Source: Clostridiaceae bacterium (GTDB taxonomy: Bacteria; Bacillota; Clostridia; Oscillospirales; Acutalibacteraceae). Taken from it: DNA of 5,081 bases. The stretch's first letter is position 1, and each line of letters begins with the position of its first letter. Position numbers and translations under genes: made by a program. This document shows, piece after piece, positions 1-4,928 of the stretch. Location: the NCBI GenBank assembly GCA_904501685.1, contig CAJGBX010000094.1, positions 1 through 5,081 on the forward strand, given 5' to 3'. The notes beneath the pieces are model-generated. The model did no database searches. It saw nothing but the letters and a program-made list of their open reading frames with translations, and was not told the origin of the DNA.

Positions 1-5
1 ATTAC

Positions 6-22
6 TTAGGGTCGTACCCTAA
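6..22. repeat. Short perfect inverted repeat at the left edge
   Basis: A 7-bp perfect inverted repeat (TTAGGGT / ACCCTAA) surrounds a 3-base centre, CGT. It is not followed by a T-tract on the plus strand. It could be the last codons of a gene entering from the left: plus-strand frames are closed by stops at 7-9, 20-22 and 27-29. It could also be a small operator, or chance. The window does not extend far enough left to decide. Confidence 0.35.
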
Positions 23-32
23 AGGATAATAA

Positions 33-70
33 AAATGATGTGTGGAATTTTTTCCACACATCATTTATTT
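33..70. terminator. Strong bidirectional intrinsic terminator downstream of hpt
   Basis: A perfect 15-bp stem (33-47 with 52-66) closes on a TTTT loop. On the minus strand the hairpin lies after the hpt stop codon (94-96) and runs into a U-rich tract copied from the A-run at 31-35, so it should terminate hpt. On the plus strand it is followed by ATTTATTTT, so it could also terminate a gene entering from the left. Confidence 0.85.
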
Positions 71-93
71 TGGCTCATTTAATTTTTATTTTA

Positions 94-654
94 TTATTCT
101 TCATCGTTGTTATATTCTGCGATATATGGTAGGTTTCTGAAATATTCACCGCAATCCAAACCAAATCCGACAACGAAATGGTCAGGAATAGTAAAGAGGG
201 AAAGATCAGCATTGAAATCAACCAAACGTCGTGAGGGCTTGTCAAGAAGCGTGATAACACGGAGGGATTTGGGGTTGCGGGCCTTAAGTATCTTGACTAT
301 TTCAAAAAGAGTTCTGCCTGTGTCAACGATATCCTCTATGATGACCACGTGATAATCCTCAAGCTTTTGCTTGATATCCATGGTTATTTCAACCTTGCCT
401 GAGGAAACCGTGTCATTAAAATAGCTTTGTGCCGTCATAAAAGCGATTTCTGACGGAACGGTAACATTTTTATAAACTTCAGCCATGTAAATAAATGCGC
501 CCTTGAGGATACTCACAAGTAGGATTGGGGTACCGTCGTAAATGTTGTTAATAATTTCAGCAGTTTTTGTAACAGCTGCTTGTATTTCTTCCTCAGTGAT
601 GAGGATTTTTTTAATTTTACTTTTATATGCTTCGATAGAATCAAAACGAGCCAT
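94..654 (-). CDS. hpt: Hypoxanthine phosphoribosyltransferase
   Basis: This cytoplasmic purine-salvage enzyme joins hypoxanthine (and usually guanine) to PRPP, giving IMP or GMP and pyrophosphate. The protein is 186 residues, about normal for bacterial Hpt. Family landmarks appear in order: the SILKGAF loop (48-54); the flexible-loop Ser77-Tyr78 with SSG at 84-86; the PRPP-binding motif EDIVDTGRT (107-115), with the acidic pair Glu107-Asp108 and the presumed catalytic Asp111; Lys139 in LLDKPSRR; and the purine-site stretch FVVGFGLD (160-167). Lys139, Phe160, Val161 and Asp167 match human HGPRT Lys165, Phe186, Val187 and Asp193 in spacing. The start at 654 is supported by an AGGAGA at 664-669, nine bases upstream. 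The gene forms its own transcription unit, without the tilS and ftsH neighbours it often has in Firmicutes. Xanthine or guanine preference cannot be settled by eye, but the motifs fit the hypoxanthine/guanine type. Confidence 0.96.
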   Translation of the reverse strand: MARFDSIEAYKSKIKKILITEEEIQAAVTKTAEIINNIYDGTPILLVSILKGAFIYMAEVYKNVTVPSEIAFMTAQSYFNDTVSSGKVEITMDIKQKLEDYHVVIIEDIVDTGRTLFEIVKILKARNPKSLRVITLLDKPSRRLVDFNADLSLFTIPDHFVVGFGLDCGEYFRNLPYIAEYNNDEE

Positions 655-687
655 TATTTTACATCTCCTAGTTTGATTTGGTAAAAT

Positions 688-716
688 ATTATAACACGAA
701 TCGACAATATTTTCAA
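688..716 (-). promoter_or_regulatory. hpt promoter (sigma-A type)
   Basis: Read on the minus strand, a TTGAAA -35 box (711-716) and a perfect TATAAT -10 box (688-693) are separated by 17 bases. TGT directly before the -10 box makes an extended -10. This predicts a short leader of about 25-30 bases ending in the hpt Shine-Dalgarno, with no room for a riboswitch. Confidence 0.8.
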
Positions 717-773
717 TAAATTTTGTGAACTTTTTAGATTTACAACTTTTTTTGCTGCGTTTACGATAATTCC

Positions 774-802
774 TTGACTAAAAGTATAAATTATGATATA
801 AT
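774..802 (+). promoter_or_regulatory. Promoter of the OPT transporter operon (sigma-A type)
   Basis: A TTGACT -35 box (774-779) and a perfect TATAAT -10 box (797-802) are 17 bases apart, with TGA before the -10 box (TGn extension). Transcription should start near 809, about 55 bases before the ATG at 864. It is divergent from the hpt promoter, with about 57 bases between the two -35 boxes, so the two do not overlap. Confidence 0.82.
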
Positions 803-806
803 CTAG

Positions 807-844
807 AATTGATTAATTGTATTAATGTAATAAATTATTCAATT
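807..844 (+). repeat. AT-rich imperfect inverted repeat in the transporter leader
   Basis: The arms 807-818 and 833-844 can pair over 11 of 12 positions with one T-T mismatch, around a 14-base centre. The repeat begins at about the predicted transcription start and ends eight bases before the Shine-Dalgarno at 852. It could be a DNA operator or a weak RNA hairpin near the ribosome site. It contains only one G-C pair, so chance pairing in AT-rich DNA is a serious alternative. Confidence 0.3.
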
Positions 845-863
845 AAATTATAGGAGTGTGTAT

Positions 864-2780
864 ATGGAAAAGCAAACCAACTTTAAGCCGTATATTCCGG
901 CTGATAAGGTCACCCCTGAGTTGACAGTGACGTCTATTATTATGGGTGTACTTTTGTCGGTAATATTCGGTGCAGCAAACGCTTATTTGGGTCTTCGTGT
1001 CGGTATGACCGTTTCGGCTTCTATTCCGGCAGCTGTTATCGCAATGGGTGTTATCCGTGTGATTATGCGGAAAAATTCGATTTTGGAAAGCAATATGGTG
1101 CAGACCATCGGCTCAGCAGGTGAGTCCTTGGCTGCCGGTGCTATTTTCACTCTTCCTGCCTTGTTCCTTTGGGCAAAAGATGGTGTTATGGAAAAGCCCG
1201 GTATTGTTGAAATTACAATTATTGCTTTATTAGGCGGTTTATTAGGTGTATTCTTTATGATACCGCTTCGTAATGCCTTGATTGTTAAGGAACACGGTGT
1301 TTTGCCTTATCCTGAGGGACAGGCCTGTGCTGAGGTTATGCTCGCAGGTGAAGAGGGCGGTTCAAAGGCTTCTACTGTTTTTGCAGGTATGGGCTTTGCC
1401 GCATTCTTTAAGTTCTTGATTGATGGACTTAAAATCGTTCCCGGTGAGGTTTCGGTACAGGGTCCCCGTCTTTACCCCGGTTGTGTCGGTACTCAGATTT
1501 ATCCTGCTGTTATGAGCGTTGGATATATCTGTGGCCCGAAAATTTCTTCTTATATGTTCGCCGGCGGACTTTTGAGCTGGGTTGTTCTTATTCCTTTAAT
1601 GGTGCTTTTCGCAGGTGATTATACCTCTGCTTTAGCAAGCGGTAAAACCGTTTCAGAACTTTTTGCCGCAGGCGGTGCAGGCGACGTTTGGGGTACCTAT
1701 ATCCGTTATATCGGTGCCGGTGCCTTGGCAGCAGGCGGTATTATCAGCCTTATAAAATCCTTACCGCTTATTGCACGTACCTTTGTCGGTGCATTAAAGG
1801 GCTTCTCGGCTGCAGGTAAGGGTACACTTCGTACCGAGCAGGATATTAATGTCAAAATTGTATTGCTTGCTATTTTAGTGCTTACCTTGGCTGTTTGGCT
1901 AGTACCTGCTATTCCGGTTTCGTTGGTCGGTGCATTTATTGTTGTAATCTTCGGTTTCTTCTTTGCAACCGTTTCTTCACGTATGGTAGGTTTAGTAGGA
2001 AGCAGTAACAACCCTGTATCGGGTATGGCTATTGCAACACTGCTTATTGCAACGCTTATACTTAAGGTTACCGGTGATACCGGTGCTCACGGTATGCAGG
2101 CAGCTATTGCTATCGGCTCTATTATCTGTATCGTTGCCGCTATCGCAGGCGATACCTCACAGGATCTTAAAACCGGCTTTTTATTAGGTGCTACACCTAA
2201 AAAGCAGCAGATTGGTGAGGTTTTTGGTGTTGTTGCCGCCGCTTTTGCAATCGGTGCTACACTGTATCTTTTGGATTCTGCTTGGGGCTTCGGCTCGAAA
2301 GAGCTTGCTGCTCCTCAGGCAACCTTAATGAAGATGGTTATTGAAGGTATTATGGGCGGCAATTTGCCCTGGGGCCTTATCCTCGTTGGAGTATTTATTG
2401 CTGTTATTGTTGAAATTTTAGGACTGCCCGTTTTACCGGTTGCAATTGGTATCTATTTGCCGGTACAACTTAATGCCTGCATTATGGTAGGTGGACTTAT
2501 CCGTTTAGCCTTCGACAAGATGAAAGACAGTGACCGCAAGAAGGGCATTATAAACGACGGTATTCTTTTCAGCTCGGGTATGATTGCCGGTGAGGGTGTT
2601 GTGGGCTTGTTGCTTGCAATTCTCGCAGTATTCGGCATAGGCGATATGATTGATTTGTCCGGCAAACTCAATTTACCGGGTTGGGCATTTAATATTGGTA
2701 GCCTCTTAGTATTCGGTTTGATTATTTTAAGCCTTTTGGCTTTCACCGTTTTCAAAAAACAGAAAAAGTTCGATAAGTAA
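864..2780 (+). CDS. OPT-family oligopeptide (or metal-chelate) transporter
   Basis: This is a polytopic inner-membrane protein of the OPT superfamily (prokaryotic branch, related to plant yellow-stripe-like carriers), 638 residues long. OPT carriers are secondary, usually proton-coupled, importers of small peptides or metal-chelate complexes; the substrate here cannot be predicted. I estimate about 15 hydrophobic segments, including ones near 23-41, 47-68, 116-135, 333-353, 355-375, 411-428 and at the C-terminus. Family-typical stretches are PYIPADKVTPELT (10-21 region), GAANAYLGLRVGMT (36-49), QTIGSAGESLAAG (80-92), LPYPEGQACAE (147-157), SSNNPVSGM (380-388) and GDTSQDLKTG (429-438). The family assignment is clear and the length is usual. 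A longer in-frame start, GTG at 858, is rejected: AGGAG at 852-856 leaves only one base before it but seven before ATG 864. The next gene begins two bases after the stop, so the two are almost certainly co-transcribed. Confidence 0.93.
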   Translation: MEKQTNFKPYIPADKVTPELTVTSIIMGVLLSVIFGAANAYLGLRVGMTVSASIPAAVIAMGVIRVIMRKNSILESNMVQTIGSAGESLAAGAIFTLPALFLWAKDGVMEKPGIVEITIIALLGGLLGVFFMIPLRNALIVKEHGVLPYPEGQACAEVMLAGEEGGSKASTVFAGMGFAAFFKFLIDGLKIVPGEVSVQGPRLYPGCVGTQIYPAVMSVGYICGPKISSYMFAGGLLSWVVLIPLMVLFAGDYTSALASGKTVSELFAAGGAGDVWGTYIRYIGAGALAAGGIISLIKSLPLIARTFVGALKGFSAAGKGTLRTEQDINVKIVLLAILVLTLAVWLVPAIPVSLVGAFIVVIFGFFFATVSSRMVGLVGSSNNPVSGMAIATLLIATLILKVTGDTGAHGMQAAIAIGSIICIVAAIAGDTSQDLKTGFLLGATPKKQQIGEVFGVVAAAFAIGATLYLLDSAWGFGSKELAAPQATLMKMVIEGIMGGNLPWGLILVGVFIAVIVEILGLPVLPVAIGIYLPVQLNACIMVGGLIRLAFDKMKDSDRKKGIINDGILFSSGMIAGEGVVGLLLAILAVFGIGDMIDLSGKLNLPGWAFNIGSLLVFGLIILSLLAFTVFKKQKKFDK

Positions 2781-2782
2781 TT

Positions 2783-3166
2783 ATGAAACGTAAAAAAATT
2801 GTAATTGCTGCGAATTACCTTGACCGTAAACCTGCACATCATCCAGATATAAGGTGGAAAACCGAGGATAACGGCAGAGTAACTTTAGAAGTTGATAACG
2901 TCGGTTGGGCAAACAAAATTGCTCAAAGGCTTTTTAAAAGACCGAAGGTAAGCTATGTTCACTTAGATGAAAACGGTAGCTTTGTTTGGCCATTGATTGA
3001 CGGCGAAAGTGATATTACCGCAATTGGCGTCAAGGTTAAGGAGCACTTCGGTGAAAAAGCCGAGCCTTTATATGAACGTTTAGCACAGTTTTTCAAGGTG
3101 TTGGACAGCTATCATTTCATAGTTTGGAAGTATATTCCCGAGCCTAAAAAAACAAAAAAGAAGTAA
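2783..3166 (+). CDS. Small PqqD-like (RRE-fold) protein coupled to the OPT transporter
   Basis: This is a soluble 127-residue protein without a signal peptide or membrane segment. Residues about 56-115 resemble the PqqD family: a short strand with Leu61-Asp62-Glu63-Asn64, then GSFVWPLIDGE (65-75), a helical stretch ending in HFGE (88-91), and a final helix FFKVLDSYHFIVW (103-115). This matches the PqqD pattern of an N-x-x-G-x-x-x-W-x-x-x-D-G box followed by a helix and a hydrophobic C-terminal helix. PqqD domains are known as peptide-binding RiPP recognition elements. Residues 1-55 are an extra basic N-terminal region (Trp25, Asn39, Trp42, RLFKRPK 49-55), and the tail is lysine-rich. It starts two bases after the transporter stop with no convincing Shine-Dalgarno of its own, so translation is probably coupled. 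No radical SAM enzyme, precursor peptide or protease is nearby, so its job here is unknown. A role binding peptides or regulating the transporter is inference. Confidence 0.78.
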   Translation: MKRKKIVIAANYLDRKPAHHPDIRWKTEDNGRVTLEVDNVGWANKIAQRLFKRPKVSYVHLDENGSFVWPLIDGESDITAIGVKVKEHFGEKAEPLYERLAQFFKVLDSYHFIVWKYIPEPKKTKKK

Positions 3167-3200
3167 AAAAAGATGTCTCGTTCGAGACATCTTTTTTTAT
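3165..3200. terminator. Bidirectional terminator between the PqqD-like gene and the XRE gene
   Basis: An 8-bp stem, GATGTCTC (3172-3179) with GAGACATC (3184-3191), closes on the tetraloop GTTC. It is flanked by A7 on the left (3165-3171) and T7 on the right (3192-3198), so each strand gives a hairpin followed by a U-tract. It can end both the transporter operon (stop 3164-3166, overlapping the A-run) and the convergent XRE gene (stop 3217-3219). Confidence 0.92.
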
Positions 3201-3216
3201 TCGAAAGTTGATACGA

Positions 3217-3453
3217 TTACTCTAATTCTGATTCGATTTGCTGGACAACGGTGCTCATTTTAATATTCAAAGCATTACAAATACGGTAGAGAGTTTCAAG
3301 GGTAGGCTTTCTTTCGCCGCGTTCAATTGCACTTAAATGACTGCGACCGATAGCAGCAAGTCCGCTTAACACCTCTTGCGAAACGCCGTTTTTCTTTCTA
3401 AAATATGCAATAACCTTTCCTACTACCAAAGGGTCTAATGTTGGAATATACAT
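3217..3453 (-). CDS. Small XRE/Cro-type helix-turn-helix regulator
   Basis: This 78-residue protein is essentially one HTH_3 (XRE) DNA-binding domain. It has a first helix around 12-22 (VGKVIAYFRKK); the turn helix SQEVLSGLA (25-33); the recognition helix GRSHLSAIERGER (36-48), with the typical xIExGxRxP signature ending at Pro50; and then LETLYRICNALNI (52-64). No second ligand-binding or multimerisation domain is present. A start at GTG 3462 is possible by frame but overlaps the GAGGTG Shine-Dalgarno at 3460-3465; ATG 3453 lies six bases downstream of that site and is preferred. The gene is transcribed divergently from the lipoprotein gene across 117 bases, so it may regulate that gene and itself. 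No toxin-like partner is adjacent, so it is not obviously an antitoxin. The family call is firm; the target is inference. Confidence 0.9.
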   Translation of the reverse strand: MYIPTLDPLVVGKVIAYFRKKNGVSQEVLSGLAAIGRSHLSAIERGERKPTLETLYRICNALNIKMSTVVQQIESELE

Positions 3454-3486
3454 ATAAATCACCTCAAACTTATTTTATGAGGAAAT

Positions 3487-3516
3487 TTAATATTTTTTGA
3501 ATACATATGTTGACAA
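3487..3516 (-). promoter_or_regulatory. Candidate promoter of the XRE gene
   Basis: On the minus strand, TTGTCA (3511-3516) and TATTAA (3487-3492) are 18 bases apart, placing the transcription start near 3480 and leaving a leader of about 27 bases with the GAGGTG site. The -35 box shares five bases with the opposing lipoprotein promoter's -35 box (3510-3515). A second candidate, TTCAAA-18-TAAAAT, lies closer to the gene, so this assignment is tentative. Confidence 0.4.
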
Positions 3517-3533
3517 TAGAACACTTATGTGTT
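3503..3533. promoter_or_regulatory. Candidate operator: two inverted repeats within the lipoprotein promoter
   Basis: Two dyads lie in the divergent promoter: the 8-bp palindrome ACATATGT (3503-3510), touching the -35 box, and AACAC-TTAT-GTGTT (3520-3533), filling the spacer and reaching the first base of the -10 box. Both contain TATGT, at 3506-3510 and 3526-3530, 20 bases apart, or roughly two helical turns. Bound protein would block RNA polymerase. The natural candidate is the adjacent XRE protein, but this is inferred from position only. Confidence 0.45.
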
Positions 3534-3538
3534 ATAAT
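3510..3538 (+). promoter_or_regulatory. Consensus sigma-A promoter of the lipoprotein gene
   Basis: TTGACA (3510-3515) and TATAAT (3533-3538) match the consensus perfectly with an ideal 17-base spacer, and TGT before the -10 box adds an extended -10. It is the best promoter in the window and predicts strong basal expression unless repressed. The leader would be about 25 bases. Confidence 0.9.
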
Positions 3539-3570
3539 ATTTTCAAATCAATAAGAAAGGTTGATAGATT

Positions 3571-3954
3571 ATGAAGAAAATTTTGAAAATCGTCCCTATT
3601 TTGCTGGTTGTTGTGTTGCTTTTTGCGGGTTGTGGCGGTACCGCTACATACGAAGAGGTTTACAATGAGTATTCAGCCAAAATCAAAGAAGAAGCACCTA
3701 AACTTGTCAAAGAGTTTAATGATGAAGCGGCTGCTTTGAGTGGTGATGTTGCTAAACTTGCTTCACTTTCAACAGAAAAGATAGAAGAACTTGCAGAGCT
3801 CTCGACCGAGGGAATGAGCGAGATGGCTGAAATTCAGATAATAAATGGTGATGATTACAGTGTATACGAAGATTGGGCAACCAAATTGACTAAGGTATAC
3901 GAAGATGAAGCTCAAAAGATTACAGATGCTTATATGAGCAAAGCATTAAACTAA
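3571..3954 (+). CDS. Small helical lipoprotein with 11-residue repeats
   Basis: This 127-residue precursor has a type II signal peptide: Lys2, Lys3 and Lys6, a hydrophobic core (7-19), and a lipobox-like LFAGC with the acylated Cys21. The mature protein, about 107 residues, should be anchored on the outer face of the cytoplasmic membrane. It is acidic, rich in Glu, Ala and Lys, and looks almost entirely helical. Two pairs of 11-residue repeats are visible: 66-76 (LSTEKIEELAE) with 77-87 (LSTEGMSEMAE), 7 of 11 identical; and 99-109 (YEDWATKLTKV) with 110-120 (YEDEAQKITDA), 6 of 11 identical. Residues 56-65 (LSGDVAKLAS) may be a third, shorter copy of the first type. Eleven-residue periodicity suits a long amphipathic helix or right-handed coiled coil. 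The start is supported by AGAAAGG at 3554-3560, ten bases upstream. I do not recognise a function. It is monocistronic, with its own promoter and terminator. Confidence 0.9.
   Translation: MKKILKIVPILLVVVLLFAGCGGTATYEEVYNEYSAKIKEEAPKLVKEFNDEAAALSGDVAKLASLSTEKIEELAELSTEGMSEMAEIQIINGDDYSVYEDWATKLTKVYEDEAQKITDAYMSKALN
3862..3906 (+). repeat. Exact 12-base direct repeat at 33-base spacing inside the lipoprotein gene
   Basis: GTATACGAAGAT occurs at 3862-3873 and again at 3895-3906, exactly 33 bases (11 codons) apart and in frame, encoding Val-Tyr-Glu-Asp both times. The bases between the copies have diverged. This fits an old tandem duplication of a 33-base unit, although selection on the protein plus chance codon identity is possible. 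Confidence 0.75.
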
Positions 3955-3963
3955 ACATATTTT

Positions 3964-4002
3964 AAAACCGCACCCGTTTTTTTAAGTCGGGTGCGGTTTT
4001 TT
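3964..4002. terminator. Bidirectional terminator between the lipoprotein gene and metA
   Basis: A perfect 13-bp stem (3964-3976 with 3988-4000; AAAACCGCACCCG and its complement) surrounds an 11-base T-rich loop. It has six Ts at 3997-4002 on the plus strand, and AAAA at 3964-3967 supplies a U-tract for the minus strand. It can end both the lipoprotein transcript (stop 3952-3954) and the convergent metA transcript (stop 4014-4016). Confidence 0.93.
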
Positions 4003-4013
4003 CATGCCATAAT

Positions 4014-4928
4014 TTAAAGTTCTGATAAATCGTACGGTGTATGGAGATACACAATATGATTTAACCAGTTGTAATACAACATATTTGCGTGTGAACGCCA
4101 TAAGAATTGAGGCTCTTTGTCAGAATTGTCCTCGGGGAAATAATTGCAGGGGATAGAGGGATTAATTCCCTTTGCAACATCGCGCTCATATTCCTTCATC
4201 AAGGTGTGACGGCTGTATTCAGCGTGACCTGAGATAAAGATATTTCGGCAATTACGGTCGGTAATTATAAACGGACCGGCTTCTTCCGATTCTGCGAGTA
4301 TCATCAATTCACTATTTTTGCGGATATCCTCAATGATTGATTCAGTGTACCTTGAATGAGGTGCTAGAAAAAAGTCATCAAAACCGCGAGTGAGGGGATG
4401 ACGGAAATCAAGACGCTCGTGCCAATAAATGCCGCTTAATTTTTTAGGTAATTCACGTTTTCCGATGCCGTATTTGTGGTAAAGACCTGCCTGCGAACCC
4501 CAACAAATATAAAGTGTTGAGTAAACGTTGTTTTTTGCCCAGTCAATAATTGAACAAAGTTCGTCCCAATACTCGACCTCTTCAAACGGCATTAGCTCGA
4601 CAGGGGCACCTGTTATAATAAGTCCGTCAAAGCGTTGATTCTTAACATCCTCAAAGGTTTTGTAAAACTTCAAAAGATGTTCAGCCGATGTGTTTTTAGA
4701 AACGTGGCTTGCCATTTGTATAAGTTCAATTTCCACCTGCAAAGGAGAGTTGCCGAGAAGTCTTAACAACTGTGTTTCGGTTTCGATTTTTGTAGGCATG
4801 ATATTGACAATTGCAATTTTCAAAGGACGGATGTCCTGATGTATTGCTCTTTCCTCGGTCATCAAAAAAACATTCTCATTTTCGAGTGTTCTTGCTGCAG
4901 GTAAAGAGTTAGGTATTTTAATAGGCAT
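4014..4928 (-). CDS. metA: Homoserine O-acyltransferase (probably O-acetyltransferase)
   Basis: MetA acylates the hydroxyl of L-homoserine, the first committed step of methionine synthesis, in the cytoplasm. The 304-residue protein spans the whole MetA/HTS family (glutamine-amidotransferase-like fold). Visible landmarks are the N-terminal MPIKIPNSLPA; IVNIMPTKIETE (40-51) with Lys47; ITGAPVE (105-111); the nucleophile Cys142 in ICWGSQAG; Lys163; HERLDFRHPLTRGF (170-183); APHSRYT (189-195); and SGHAEYS (233-239), carrying the catalytic His235 and Glu237. These residue numbers coincide with those of characterised MetA enzymes. Residue 111 is glutamate, which in Bacillus cereus MetA goes with acetyl-CoA use, whereas glycine goes with succinyl-CoA; the product is therefore predicted to be O-acetylhomoserine despite the common label 'succinyltransferase'. 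The start at 4928 is supported by AGGAG at 4935-4939, six bases upstream. It is a single-gene unit with no other methionine genes in view. Confidence 0.96.
   Translation of the reverse strand: MPIKIPNSLPAARTLENENVFLMTEERAIHQDIRPLKIAIVNIMPTKIETETQLLRLLGNSPLQVEIELIQMASHVSKNTSAEHLLKFYKTFEDVKNQRFDGLIITGAPVELMPFEEVEYWDELCSIIDWAKNNVYSTLYICWGSQAGLYHKYGIGKRELPKKLSGIYWHERLDFRHPLTRGFDDFFLAPHSRYTESIIEDIRKNSELMILAESEEAGPFIITDRNCRNIFISGHAEYSRHTLMKEYERDVAKGINPSIPCNYFPEDNSDKEPQFLWRSHANMLYYNWLNHIVYLHTPYDLSEL

Noticed and set aside
6..22. Left-edge inverted repeat as an attachment site or terminator
   Set aside because: There is no T-tract, no second copy in the window and no integrase or mobile gene nearby.
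75..352. Open frames overlapping hpt on both strands
   Set aside because: They overlap the unambiguous hpt coding sequence in other frames and have no family features.
1706..2011. Minus-strand open frame inside the transporter gene
   Set aside because: It lies wholly within a clearly conserved coding gene on the other strand, has a low-complexity Thr/Ala/Pro composition and no ribosome site in context. It is a shadow frame.
2453..2842. Minus-strand open frame across the transporter/PqqD-like junction
   Set aside because: It is antisense to two better supported genes and shows no recognisable domain.
2783..3166. A RiPP (PQQ or sactipeptide-like) biosynthetic cluster
   Set aside because: Only the PqqD-like domain is present. 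There is no radical SAM protein, precursor peptide, protease or exporter in the window.
3217..3453. XRE protein as the antitoxin of a toxin-antitoxin pair
   Set aside because: No small toxin-like gene is adjacent in the same direction. The neighbours are a convergent PqqD-like gene and a divergent lipoprotein with a signal peptide.
3454..3462. GTG at 3462 as the XRE start
   Set aside because: The codon overlaps the GAGGTG Shine-Dalgarno at 3460-3465; ATG 3453 is correctly spaced from it.
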